This document shows positions 1-11,275 of a DNA stretch of 64,000 nucleotides, in pieces. The position numbers and the translations under genes were made by a program. This DNA comes from Prochilodus magdalenae (taxonomy: Eukaryota > Chordata > Actinopteri > Characiformes > Prochilodontidae). Where the stretch lies: positions 601,501 to 665,500 of the forward strand of contig JAMWET010000814.1 in assembly GCA_024036415.1 (NCBI GenBank), written 5' to 3'. Under the pieces are notes generated by a model that worked only from the letters and a program-made list of their open reading frames with translations, ran no database searches and was not told the origin of the DNA. How positions within the stretch are numbered: the stretch's first letter is position 1; each line of letters starts with the position of its first letter.

Positions 1-189
1 TATTACAGTTTTTACAGAGATGTCTGACAAGATGCTAATCAGCTAGCCCGTCCTGTCCTATCTCATAATTACGGATGCACCGAATGTTCAGCAACTGAAA
101 TTATTTGGCTAAAAATGGTGATAAAATCACTTCCAGTATTTAGAAGAGTAACTAATACCAAACAATGAGGGTGCATTTTCTAATCTCCT

Positions 190-580
190 TTCAATCATGT
201 TTACGTTTCTGCTCTGTGTTAGATCATTTAAGGACAGGTAGTCAAAGAAAGGAAGAGTAAACGCAATGACGACTACAGCTCCTAGCAAGCGACTGCTGCC
301 ACCCACTCCTGGCAAGCATCCACACTTAGCCTTGAACAAAAGAAGTGACATAAATAGAAGCATAACGAGAGTTACCATTGGCGCAGCTTTACATCTCTGG
401 TGATGCTCTTGCTGAGTAAAGGAAAGGAGTTTGATGCTGAACTTGCTTTGAGAAGGAGAGACTGTACATTTCTTACGATAAGGGAAGACACCACAACCGG
501 CTGGTAATATGTTGCCCCCTATTGTTTAGAGTATGAAATTAACATCATCCTGTCATCTTACATGTTGCTCCTTTAAGGCA
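190..580. repeat. dispersed repeat, left-edge copy
   Basis: This stretch shares several blocks, in the same order and orientation, with 63706-64000: a block around 'aaggacaggta', a block around 'tgttgccccctattgttta', and the end 'ttgctcctttaa'. The two copies differ by many substitutions and indels, so they look like old insertions of one family. The family is not recognised. Ends are approximate. Confidence 0.5.
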
Positions 581-798
581 TCGTGTACTTTCCTCAAACC
601 ACAGCGAGGAGCTAAGGGTAGTATCTCAATAGATCAGCTAATGATTGTGCAGCTGAAAAACGTCTAAGAATGTCAGTGAATTGGAACAGTTTTCCCCAAC
701 GCTAGTCCAGGAAAGCGAAGTATCCAGTAAGCTCCCAGCCCCTTACCTAACTTTAATTCTTCTGATCCAGCCAATCAGGGACTTGTAAAGAGGCGTAC

Positions 799-1675
799 GT
801 TCAGATATACAGGATATACAGTAAAGTGTCTGAGAGTGTCCAGGAGTTTAGGTGTACAGTATATACAGTAAAGTTTCTGAGAGTGTCCAGGAGTTCAGAT
901 ATACAGGATATACAGTAAAGTATCTGAGTGTCCAGGAGTTCAGATATACAGGATATACAGTAAAGTGTCTAAGAGTGTCCAGGAGTTCAGGTGTACAGTA
1001 TATACTGTAAAGTTTCTGAGAGTGTCCAGGAGTTCAGATGTACAGTATATACAGTAAAGTTTCTGAGAGTGTCCAGGAGTTCAGATATACAGGATATACA
1101 GTAACGTGTCTGAGAGTGTCCAGGAGTTCAGGTGTACAGTATATACAGTAAAGTGTCTGAGAGTGTCCAGGAGTTCAGATGTACAGTATATACTGTAAAG
1201 TGTCTGAGAGTGTCCAGGAGTTCAGATATACAGGATATACAGTAACGTGTCTGAGAGTGTCCAGGAGTTCAGGTGTACAGTATATACAGTAAAGTGTCTG
1301 AGAGTGTCCAGGAGTTCAGGTATACAGTAAAGTTTCTGAGAGTGTCCAGGAGTTCAGGTATACAGTAAAGTGTCTGAGAGTGTCCAGGAGTTCAGATATA
1401 CAGGATATACAGTAAAGTGTCTGAGAGTGTCCAGGAGTTCAGATGTACAGTATATACAGTAAAGTGTCTGAGAGTGTCCAGGAGTTCAGGTATACAGTAA
1501 AGTGTCTGAGAGTGTCCAGGAGTTCAGGTATACAGTAAAGTGTCTGAGAGTGTCCAGGAGTTCAGATGTACAGTATATACAGTAAAGTGTCTGAGAGTGT
1601 CCAGGAGTTCAGGTATACAGTAAAGTGTCTGAGAGTGTCCAGGAGTTCCGGTGTACAGTATATACAGGTATAGTA
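799..1675. repeat. minisatellite, 47-bp and 38-bp units
   Basis: About twenty head-to-tail units read 'agtgtccaggagttcag', then 'atatacaggatatacag' or 'gtgtacagtatatacag', then 'taaagtgtctgag'. The full unit is about 47 bp; a shorter form of about 38 bp lacks half of the TATACAG block. Long and short units are interspersed, mainly short towards the right end. The antisense open frame at 1524-1832 lies mostly in the array and is not a gene. Confidence 0.9.
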
Positions 1676-2296
1676 TATAGACAAGGTATAGCAGGTATAT
1701 GTTGGTGGAACTAGGGTCTACAGGTAGGTAGCTCTCCAGGACTAGCTTTAGGTAAAGATGGACCGATGTGGCCTGAAAACGTATTGTAGGCTGTGCAGCC
1801 TGACTCACTGTAGCGCAGGGACACCAAAACAAAAGACTTGCACGTAGCGCAGCTTTAAATACGTGTTGATATGCAGATTCAGTCTATTGTTCTCATCTGT
1901 TGTTTTTCTCAGCCCGTTTAATGATTTTGTATAATCATTATTATCCTTTGTTTAGTTCAGCAATGTATACAGTAGAAAAGGTTGCCCTTAATTATCAGCT
2001 ATACAAACAGTTCATCGCCTACCAATTAACTACATGCATGCATACCTTGATCACGACTTTGAGAGATTGTAATATAAGGTTCAGTCTGGCTAAGAATGCT
2101 GTGGGCACATGCTAATGAAACACAGACCGCTCCAGTACATGCGATGGAATGTGAAAAGGATGACTTGTCCAGCGGGAGCAAGGTGTCAGCATACCAGTTT
2201 GGCAATATTCTGCTTTTAAGCTAAACAGACGTAGAGAGCCATTGGATGTTCACAGTGTAATAGGGCACCTGTGCAGAACACTGTGAACAGTTTGTG
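1676..2296. other. no feature recognised
   Basis: AT-rich single-copy-looking DNA. The short open frames have no recognisable domain or codon pattern. Confidence 0.4.
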
Positions 2297-2620
2297 CAGC
2301 ACAGTGGGTAGCCTTGTCTCTTTACAGCAAGGAGGGCCTGGGGTTGGTCCCTCTCCGGGGTTCCGGCTCCTTTCTGTGTGGAGTTACATGTTCTGCATGC
2401 GTGGGTTTCCTCCAGGTGCTCTAGTTTCCTCCCACAGTCCAAAGACTTCACTCAGACGAACTAGAGATGCTAAATTTGGTTAATGTGTATGTCTCTGTGT
2501 CTGCCCTGCAATAGCCTGTCCAGAGTGTTTCCTGCGGAAGGCCTGGTGAGCACTGGGATAGGCTCCAGCATCCCCAGCGAGTCAGGATCAGGAAACGTGG
2601 CTTAGAAGATAGATGAGTGA
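2297..2620 (+). repeat. SINE-like retroposon with tRNA-like head
   Basis: The left end has a tRNA-promoter-like head ('gcacagtgggtag', then 'tggggttggtccc'). It continues with 'gggtttcctccaggtgctct' and 'tttcctcccacagtccaaag', and ends with 'gggataggctccagcatccc' and an AGATAGATGAG tail. These blocks are typical of a very common teleost retroposon. A reverse-complement fragment lies at 27745-27980 and a 3' end at 47805-47930. The exact family name is not assigned. Confidence 0.6.
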
Positions 2621-2625
2621 ACACA

Positions 2626-5274
2626 CATGGTAGAAGCTAGCAGAGCTGATACTTCTATAAATAGTAAACTTTTATCTTCCAAGTCTATGATGTGGTTTCT
2701 GACGCCAGCTCGTGTGCTCGTTTTGGGCTGATGGCTGACGTTAAGGTCATTTAGAGCTACACTGCGTACGTTTTGTGGATTTATAAAGCAGCTGTGCTTC
2801 GGACCCTTTCCCCTATTGATTGTTAGCTACGCTAGCCTTGTAGCTCAATGCAAAACTAAAGAAGCCTCAGACACACGTCATAACTGATCACCTGCATTTA
2901 AAATCAGGGCTGTAAATTGTGTTAATTAGGTTTTTATCCAGTTTAGTCCAATTAAGGAAAAAAATGCCAAATTGAGAGCCTTTGTTCTTACTGTGTACCT
3001 TTTGTCTTCTCCCCACAGCCAAAGCTTCATCACTGAGGGCGGTCTGCCTTAAAACCCACCAGGAGTTAAAAGCCTACTGCCATGTTTTGCCACAAACTTT
3101 ATGCACAGGACGTTTAAAGCGTTTGCAATTCACCCCAGGAGTATGTAAGCGTGTATATGTAAACGTATGTATGTAAGTGTGTGTGTGTGTGTGTGTGTGT
3201 GTATGAGGAGAATTTTGTACATTGAATTCATGTATGTGAGTGAATGAGCTGAATTCCTGTGTGTGAGTATAGAAATACCTCAAGTCCTACCTTATGCTGC
3301 TAAACAATGTCAGATGTTGAAATATAAAATAAATATCCCATACACTTGAAGGAATACTCTGTTGTCATCCTATTGTAAGATGCAGTCATGTTCTCTCACC
3401 ACTAGATGTCGCTGCATCATCTCTTTGTTCAGGCTCAGGCAGTCACTAGGTCTGAACACATATAATATAAACATGGTATTGACACCAGAGTGTGACACAT
3501 GGTGTGTTCTGTACATTTTTTTTTAATTAACTGTTTTTAGTTTATCAGAATTGATGCCTTGAAGTGAATTGCATCTTCATTTATGGCCAAAACTGTTGTT
3601 TGTATGCGTACGTTTGGGCACCCCTCTTTAACTGCATGTTTAAACCATCCTCTACAAAGAAACAAACCTCAGGAGATTTTAATGCACAAATATTATTAGA
3701 GTATTAACATACTGGAGAAGGTAAATAAGTGTGACCTGTACAAATGTTGTGCATTTTATATATTTAAAAAGTTTAAATTTTGAGCTGAAATTGGCCGAAA
3801 AATGGCATAATTCAACATCTACAGGGAAGTTTGTTTATTTTAATTTAAAGTCAATAAAAGATAGATAAGGTATCACCTCCTGTGAATCCCATAATCATTT
3901 ATAATGCTTTTATATTACATTATATATGGCATCATATAGCATGCCGTATAATGCCTGGCATAAGCCTGTATAATTGCTTGTAAGTAGAGACAATTACATG
4001 CATAATACTTCCTAAAGGAAGAAGGTATGACTTCATAAAGTTAACTCTTATAACACACTACAATATCCACTCACTGGAACATTGTTTACATGAATATGGT
4101 GATACACTACAACAAGGCTCTGGTGTGTTTCCTGTATAAAGCCCAGACCCATCATAACAGTAGTTAAGAACAAAGCTAATATGCAGCACTTGAGGACGTT
4201 TTGTAATATAAAAAAATCAATACAGCTTTTATATATAAAGCAAACTGGACAAGTCGTTTATGTTTAGCTGCTCAATGAAGAGATACTGTATCGCATTATG
4301 GAGCTTCTACCTGTTCAGACCAGTTATACAGGCATATGCCGGGTATTGTAAGGTGATATTTATGCCATATGCTTTATGCATCTATATGCTTATGCAGGAT
4401 TCGTGGGACATGTCACCCAAAAGAATGCATATTTATAACCTGTAAATGTCCACATTGCTTGGTATTTGATGACTGATCCGACAGCCTACATGTCCAGTGT
4501 ACTACCGGTGTATGGGAAGGGGGAATTGCGCTCCAGGGCCGTTCTGTTTTAGATGTAGCGGTTGGAAGTGACCTTGAAACTGAAATTCAATTGAGAATGG
4601 TTTGACTTCTCCATGTTTTCGCCCACCAATGCTTTCTTTCATCCTGCCACTATTATAAATGGCTTTTTGGCATTTCATTTTTTTTCCCAATACACCAGAA
4701 ATAGAACTCTGGTTTACACTGTCAGGGTAGACTGCTGTTTGTCTATTAGGGCAGCTTTTTGCGTTTTGTAGAGAAGTTGCTGGATGGGCGGAAGTTAGGT
4801 TCTTGTTCCTGTATTATGCAGCAGGACTGTAATACCATATGGACATAAACCCACATATAGAGATTTTTAGCCATACAGACAAACACAAAGCCAAAAAAAA
4901 AAAATAATTGACTCCAGAAACGAAGCTGTCAACTTTTTATTCATTTGTCATTCTAATAATTTGTCTACAGGTCTGGCATACGTGTTTACCAAACTCTCCC
5001 TCTGCAGACAATCTAGCGTACAGACTCATTACAGCAAGACCTCTCTAGCTCTAATACAGGACCAGTATTATGCAGCATCTACTAGATATTGCACTCGTAA
5101 TATGCTTACTGAGACATAGGCCATGTCTGTACTATGAGGCTTCTACTACCCTCATAACATTCACTCTGTATTGACCGGTTCCAGTAGAGGGATATATATA
5201 GTTCTTTTTTTTCCCTCTCTTTCTTCCTTTCTCTCCCAAAACTAAAGGCAAAGGCTTTTATTAAAATGGTTTCA
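2626..5274. other. intergenic, no gene recognised
   Basis: AT-rich DNA with a short TG run at 3177-3202. A splice-like island at 3019-3140 (acceptor 'tcttctccccacag', donor-like 'GA|gtatgt') carries an open frame with no recognised homology, and I do not call it an exon. The remaining short open frames look random. Confidence 0.4.
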
Positions 5275-5830
5275 TGTGGTCAGAGTATTTGGAATATACT
5301 AAACACGCAGTACTATGCAAATGTCAAAGTCCACCCTTCCTTTATTTCATTTCCGGTCATATCAGCAAATAGGTCCCAGTTATTCATTTATCAGGAGACG
5401 TTTCTGAAGAGATCGGATGTAGGAGAATCCACTTGCATAACGAAGGAAAGAAGTTTCTAAAACTCTTTCAATAAAGAATGAACAGATCTAGATGAGCGAG
5501 GGAAATTAATAGACCATACTAAAAAATAAATAAATAAATAAATCAAAGAAGCTGCTGCTACTCTTGGAATAATGGACTGGTCCCCCCAGAGTCCAGACCT
5601 CAACATCGCTGGATGTTTTTGGAATTGCTTGGACGGTGGGAAGCAGGAAGCGCAACCAACTTTTAAGACTGAACTTGAAGACTGACAAAACCCAATAGCC
5701 AAGCCCACTCACAAAAAAGAAGGGATCTGTGTTTCTCTTGGTGCTGAAAATGAATAACTTGCAGTTACTGCCAGATTTGGCTGGACATGAAATACTTTAC
5801 GGATGGACTTTAGCACAGTACTGTGCTGGA
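5275..5830 (+). mobile_element. degenerate Tc1-like transposase relic
   Basis: The core at 5568-5690 translates to WTGPPQSPDLNI followed by AGCFWNCLDGG. This matches the end of the Tc1 DDE domain, where SPDLN is normally followed by I-E (the last catalytic residue) and a W..LD segment. Here the glutamate position reads alanine-glycine and the frame soon stops, so the copy is dead. Flanks to about 5275 and 5830 look element-derived, but the borders are soft. An A-rich stretch with TAAA repeats interrupts it near 5520-5545. Confidence 0.6.
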
Positions 5831-7694
5831 GTCTGTCCCTTTGTGGACAATGGACAGGCCCAGCCACCTTCAATTAATAGTCTCTAATACCCACAGGCTC
5901 AGAAATGAGATCCAATATCTGACATACAGAGCGAGTTGTGCTAGAGAACATACCTATCACAGACATACATGGCACCTGCCGAAAGGAAAGGGCAGGCAGG
6001 GTTACGGTCGTAGGTAGGAAACAGGTGCCTCGATAGACGAGGCTTAGTGTGCTTACAGTTTGTACATAATCCTAGCCAAAGGTATTAGAGGCTAGTAATG
6101 TGAAGTCGAGCCTAGGCAGTTCTCTAAGGTCCTGTTCCAAACATCACTCTACATATAATTCCTGAAGAAGAGCATATTTGATTATCCCACTACTCTATAA
6201 TACAGTGCTTAGTTGCCTCCGTAGGTACAGTTTGTGATGGCTTAGTGTTTCACTTACTAATTTCTTAATCTAGTTTTACAGACCTAAAGAGACGAGACGC
6301 ACCTGTGTAAACGTACCTTCAATATCATATGACAGAAACAGCCTTTACAGATGACGTTATTAGAAAACCAACATCTTGTGCCACAACTGGAATCCAGACG
6401 ACTGCATAAAGAACACAATATATCAAGAAGAAGGTTGCCAGATATTCTCCTGGTGATCTTCTTTCCAGCACAGTTTAGCTCTAGTCTTTTTAGCCACCTG
6501 ATCCGGCTCTTCTGGAGTACCTCCGCTGTACTCGATGACTATCACTACTGCTAGATCTCCAGGAGCAGGCGTGGGGCACTGCTGATAGAAGAACAACTAG
6601 TTGAGCCTTTTGAGACGTCATGGACGAGATGATTCGCTGGTTAAGAAAACACTGTCTCATAAACACTGTAAACGAAGAGCACAACGACACACGAAAGCAC
6701 AGAGGTACTGTCCGTATAATGCTGAATGAGGAACAGAGATAAATAGAAGAATACTGCTGCCCACCTAAGAATACCCACGGACCGATACTCCAAGTTAACA
6801 CACAACGACAATGGCTTGAAGGGCCACTAGGTCTTGCTTGGGAAAGCACTTGGCTGTCAACGTCTCTCGCCACACGTTTTTGAGACACTGGCCTCTTCCC
6901 GTGGAGAGATCACGATGGTGAGGGCACCAACTCGTCACGGAATTTTGGCTTCAGCTATAGAGGCTTTTAAAAAAGGCCTAAAAACTGCCCACTGCCCGTC
7001 ACTGTCCGTCACGGATGCTCTCGTCAGCTCCTAGCTTCTTCCCTGAGATTATACCGTGCAACCAGACGTGCTCACCGTTTGTTGAGAAAGTAGGAGCCAG
7101 AAAATATATCAGAAGGAGGAGAGGAAACATCGTACGGGTCGTGTCGTATTACACGAATAGTGCCAAATATAAATCTTCTGCCGTCGACCGATACCATCCT
7201 CTGCTTATCGTTACCGCAGAGACGCGTCTCCTGCCTTTACTTTCCATCTCAGGAGTCCTAAAAGACAAGCAGGGTGAAAGTGAGCTTGATCTGCCTGCAA
7301 TAGCACTCTAATCTGGCCTGTCTCTTTTCCGTCTGAGCAAATAGGAAACCGGAGAACCCTAATTATTAATGGTGTTGGGATAGAGCTATAGGGTGTCACG
7401 CCTGAGTGCTACATGAACCGTGGGTGTGTTATGCACCAGTACACTGAAAACCAGGCCATGCCCAAGCAAACGGGACACGTTCTCAAACCTTCTCTTATTT
7501 GTTTCTGACTGCTGGGGACGTCTTCTCCCATGCTCGCGCTTTGTACAGTGGGCTTAGTGAGTCTTTGTCGAAGGGTTGGAATCAAATCTGCTCAGGATTT
7601 GATTGCTGGATAATATTGCATCGCATCTCCTGAGAGCTTTGAACATCGTCACTGAAATATAATGGAACTGATGCGTATCGGCACTGCTGGGACA
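5831..7694. other. intergenic, no gene recognised
   Basis: Several open frames of 60-130 codons on both strands (the longest at 6490-6888, minus strand) show no known domain, no initiation context and no codon bias. I see no transposon ends. Confidence 0.35.
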
Positions 7695-7850
7695 AAAGCA
7701 TGCATCTCCATTTTTGTCGTTTGTTTTCATACTCGGTCATCATTTGAATACATCATCTGTCCTTCACGTCACTTCAAAATTTCATAATGAACGGACCAGT
7801 AGAAATTCTACCGAACTACCCAACTTCCACTTTACTGTAGGGTACAGTTC
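7695..7850 (-). repeat. degraded MITE-B copy
   Basis: Contains 'catctccatttttgtc', 'catcatttgaa' and 'aatttcataatgaacggacc', in the order seen in the better MITE-B copies at 47986-48240 and 16167-16400. Both terminal repeats are worn away. Confidence 0.5.
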
Positions 7851-7875
7851 ATGAGGCTACATAGCATCTACATAG

Positions 7876-7907
7876 GCCTGTCATGACAACTGATGTAGCC
7901 CAACATA
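7876..7907. repeat. stub of fold-back repeat left of Tc1-A copy 1
   Basis: 'gcctgtcatgacaactgatg' plus 'tagcccaacata' repeats almost exactly at 8443-8475, on the other side of the Tc1-A insertion. It looks like the start of the same palindromic repeat that lies at 8443-8640. Confidence 0.6.
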
Positions 7908-8440
7908 CAGGGGTTGGACAATGAAACTGCAGCACCTGTCATTTTAGTGTGGGCGGTCTCATGGCTAAATTGGACCAGCCTGGTGGCCAATCTTCATTAA
8001 CTGCACATTGCACCAGTAAGAGCAGAGTGTGAAGGTTCAGTTAGCAGGTAAGAGCACAGTTCTGCTCAACATACTGCAATGCACACAGCATTATGGGTGA
8101 CATACCAGAGTTCAAAAGAGGACAAGCTGTTGGTGCACGTCTTGCTGGCGCATCTGTGACCAAGACAGCAAGTCTTTGTGATGTATCAAGAGCCACGGTA
8201 TCCAGGGTAATGTCAGCATACCACCAAGAAGGACGAACCTCCACCAGCATCGCGTAGTGACCTGGCCACTATCCTGCAAGAAGAATGGCTTAAACTCCCT
8301 CTGACCACTGTGCAGGACGCAGTATATGTCATTCCCAAGACGAACTGACGCTGTATTGGCTGCAAAAGGAGGCCCTACACCATACTAATAAATGATTGTG
8401 GTCTAAAACCAGGTGTTTCAGTTTCATTGTCCAACCCCTG
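7908..8440 (+). mobile_element. non-autonomous Tc1-A element, copy 1
   Basis: A 533-bp element with terminal inverted repeats of about 30 bp ('caggggttggacaatgaaac' and its complement), flanked by TA on both sides as expected for Tc1/mariner. It keeps the N-terminal helix-turn-helix of the transposase (8093-8257) and, out of frame, the C-terminal tail ending KGGPTPY-stop (about 8330-8386). The catalytic core is deleted. Copies 2-5 have the same structure. The left repeat here reads 'gcagcacctg' where the others read 'gaaacacctg'. Confidence 0.93.
8093..8257 (+). CDS. HTH-only Tc1 transposase remnant, 54 aa (Tc1-A copy 1)
   Basis: An open frame starting MGDIPEFKRGQ, continuing GARLAGASVTKTASLC and VSRATVSRVMSAYHQEG, and ending TSTSIA-stop. 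This is the first (PAI-like) helix-turn-helix of the bipartite Tc1 transposase DNA-binding domain, which normally recognises the element's inverted repeats. The second helix-turn-helix and the DDE catalytic domain are missing, so it cannot transpose DNA itself. The start is the ATG used across Tc1 relatives. All five Tc1-A copies keep this frame open with the same stop position. Whether it is translated is unknown; if made, it might bind transposon ends and compete with a full transposase, which is inference. Confidence 0.6.
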   Translation: MGDIPEFKRGQAVGARLAGASVTKTASLCDVSRATVSRVMSAYHQEGRTSTSIA

Positions 8441-8442
8441 TA

Positions 8443-8640
8443 GGCCTGCCATGACAACTGATGTAGCCCTACATATATGCAAATAAATGCTTATTCTAAT
8501 AGACGTCATGTGTCATAATAGGCACTTTATGTCTTTTATAAACTGGCATATGCATCCTTTGTAGCAAATGGCGTCTATTGAAATAAGCATTTTTTAACAT
8601 TTATGTAGATTTATATCAGCTGCCATGACAACCTTACCTA
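8443..8640. repeat. fold-back (palindromic) MITE
   Basis: The left arm 'gccatgacaactgatgtag' ... 'aaatgcttattctaatagac' is matched in reverse complement by 'gtctattgaaataagcattt' ... 'atatcagctgccatgacaa' on the right. The arms are about 60 bp around a loop of about 70 bp. No coding potential. The family is not named. Confidence 0.7.
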
Positions 8641-8734
8641 GGTGTCATGTATCCTTATGGACCGTGCCCACCAGAAAGGTGGTAGCGAATGTTTTTCCTC
8701 CTCCTGTAAACCATTTTTACAAGGATATGCATCT

Positions 8735-8975
8735 TGCTACTGTTGGACCATAACCGTGTATAGCCAACATGATGACTTCTCAGGAGAAGGAACAGCGTAC
8801 TATACTTTTATTATAGAGTCTTTTTCCTTTCCAAGTAATTTTGGGCCATTTCTTTTATTCCTTCATGAAATTAACAAGCAAAGGTCCTCCAGCACTGTCA
8901 AATTCGGTTGGAGATCCAGATGGAGACGCAAAGTTTTGTTCTATCAATGGATTATAAAGGAATTGAAGCAAAGTA
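8735..8975 (+). repeat. degraded MITE-B copy
   Basis: Traces of MITE-B remain in order: 'ctcaggagaagg', 'tccaagtaattttgggccat', 'ccttcatgaaatt', 'ggagacgcaaagttttgttc'. The open frame at 8642-9013 spans this relic and is not taken as a gene. Confidence 0.45.
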
Positions 8976-9175
8976 TCTACTATCTAGAACACTCTCGGTA
9001 CCGTCTTTTTTAGGCCTCTGTTTAATAGCCAACAAAGTACGCTCCAATGGTACGTAGGCCAATCCAGATATTGCATATTTTCATTTATGTATCTGCCAAT
9101 GCTGATGTATAAACATTTCTACGGTAAAATGGTTTACTATGAGGGAACCGTATGACATTTTGGTAGAGTGGTTAC

Positions 9176-9413
9176 ATGTCACCACTGTCCAATGAAAAAC
9201 AAGTATGTCCAAAATGGCAACTTTACAGGAGAGGCCGAATTTAAATTTTAATGGAAGTCAATGGAACCAGACGTCTTTCCAAGCCATTGTGGGGCATTTC
9301 TGTTGGTCCATTCATCATGAAATTTTTTACACAGTGTAAACAGCAGCTGCTGTGTTCAAATGATGCATAAAAGTAAAAAATGGACGTGTTTTTTAATAGG
9401 ACAGAGACGATAT
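9176..9413 (+). mobile_element. MITE-B copy
   Basis: Runs from 'caccactgtccaatgaaaaa' to 'ggacagagacgatat', with the family core 'aatggcaactttacaggaga', 'aaccagacgtctttccaag' and 'gttggtccattcatcatgaa'. The ends are inverted repeats, worn on the right. MITE-B is a non-coding element of about 255 bp, seen about nine times here. Confidence 0.8.
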
Positions 9414-10470
9414 GCAGTTAAATCACAGAAATTTGAAATTTCAGCACAATAGTATAAATTTTGGAATATTAGTTTGAAATATTGCTGGAATTGAAACATC
9501 TGTCCGATGGTGGTATTTTATTTAGCATAGATACTACTGATACTATGCCAATTGAGGACCCCTCTTATACGTCACTATCCGGGCCTGGACCGAATCACTT
9601 TAAATCATTTTAAACAACAGCATCTTCTTAAATCTAATCAGAAAAGCGCTGAAACACCAACGTGTTGGCATTATTACCACCGATCCTGGAGCGAAATAAG
9701 GCCTGCTCCCTGCTACGTCTCTGGCCTTTGTTTTCTCATCAAGATTACAGAGAGCCCTGGGGGTCTGAGATGTAATTAGAGACTGGCCCAATCATTTAGA
9801 AAACATTCCGACAATGGATGAGTCAGCTCTGACTAAAGCCCACCAAAATATGCAAATAAGCCGAACCTGAGAGAAGGCTTGAGATCCAGATGTCTGAAAA
9901 CCTGGCTTTGGAGCGTGTCCTTCTTTACCATGGACGAGCCACAGCGATGCATTATTCTATTCAAAGAGGTCATTAGCATTCAGGTAACGTACTCCTCTCC
10001 GGTTGTCATGACAGACAGCCTCATGCAAATGACTCTGTGCATATGACAGATTTCCTAGGAAAGGACAGCAGTCATAACGTAATTAGGGGCCACTGTTTAC
10101 AGATTAAAATTTGCAGTGCGCCCTACACAGCCATTTCATTTTCTCCTAAGCAGCGGATCAAAAGCAACACAATCGTTAATCCCACGTCAATTTGAGGTGA
10201 CGTTTAAGGCCCGACTGGGACGGCTGGCAGCTCAGTTCCAGTGTTGTTAGTGCTACAACAACCAAACTTTCGACAAAAGCATCGGACTAGACGTTGCGGG
10301 CGCGCGCTCACAACCAAAACACACGGGCACCGAGAATTTGGACACAGAGAAAGCTCCGCTAGCAGTCACCCCGTTTCAGCAGTGGGCTCTTATTGCAAAT
10401 GTCGGAAACTGCCATGCGATGAAATAACCTTTGGCTTCATTTGGAACGGCTAACTAGATTCCGGTACCCA
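9414..10470. other. candidate conserved regulatory stretch downstream of amigo1
   Basis: Non-repetitive DNA with many homeobox-type (TAAT/ATTA) and octamer-like (ATGCAAAT near 10024, ATGCAAATAA near 9851) words and no credible coding frame. Its look resembles vertebrate conserved non-coding elements, but conservation cannot be judged from one sequence. The nearest canonical poly(A) hexamer for amigo1 (TTTATT on the plus strand) is at 9517-9522, so part of this may be amigo1 3' UTR. Confidence 0.25.
9517..9522 (-). promoter_or_regulatory. possible amigo1 polyadenylation signal
   Basis: AATAAA on the minus strand, the first such hexamer found downstream of the amigo1 stop by eye. It would give a 3' UTR of about 1.75 kb. 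No transcript evidence is available. Confidence 0.2.
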
Positions 10471-11275
10471 GGATTCCTCGCGGTATGAACGGTCACCTGA
10501 ATAATGGAAAAACGCCAGGTAGGATTCCTCTTTTCCCACCTCGCCACACTTAAAACTGACCGGGATACATTCCCACTAAGATTCCACATGGCTTCCCTTT
10601 AGGTTCGAAGGTGTTGAATTCCTAAGAGCAGATGCAATCCGTGCTACATCCCTCCAGCACTATTCAGCATTCCACGTAATGCTGTTTCAACGTAATGGCA
10701 TGCCACTCCTGTAGCAATGACTCATGACTGAAGTCTATATATAACGTGGTGATGCTGGTAACTTAGCATTTGGGGAAGGAGAGAATAAATACTATCCATT
10801 CTAATGGCTATAGGGCACGAAGCTAAACTGTTAGCATTAGCAGTCGGTAGGAATCATGCTTAGGACTTGATTATACAGTGGATGTATCTATTTTTAAACG
10901 TCTCTTATTGAACAATAAGGCTTCCCAGTTGCTATTCATGGAGAAATTCATCTCCCCCCACCCCCACCCCTTCCCCGTTTCTCAATGAGTCCACTTACCG
11001 TATATGGCAAGACCTTTTCACAGTATATACTTAAATGCTACAGGTTAAAATGCTGGAAAGGTTGTATTTTTTTTTCTACCTTGTCCTTGTTAAACTCACA
11101 AAGGAAAGTGATATAACACTGTATATCTAACCAGCCAGATGCTGAAGGGTATGCACTGTCACTTTTTTTTTTTTTATCCCAGTCACCACAGCTCAGTGTC
11201 TCTGGATAAAGCTCTCCCGATATACATCCACCAGAGAAGGCCCCTCTCCTTTCAAGAACACCAGACACTATCCGC
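10471..11275 (-). other. probable amigo1 3' UTR and flank
   Basis: Non-coding DNA directly downstream of the amigo1 stop, with a T-run at 11164-11176. A donor-like 'acg|gtaagt' on the minus strand near 10995-11000 has no obvious partner. UTR status is inferred from position only. Confidence 0.35.

Noticed and set aside
8642..9013. A 123-codon open frame
   Set aside because: It spans a degraded MITE-B relic and has no domain or codon bias.
10990..11002. Donor-like 'acg|gtaagt' on the minus strand downstream of amigo1
   Set aside because: No acceptor partner or known 3' UTR intron in the family to support it.
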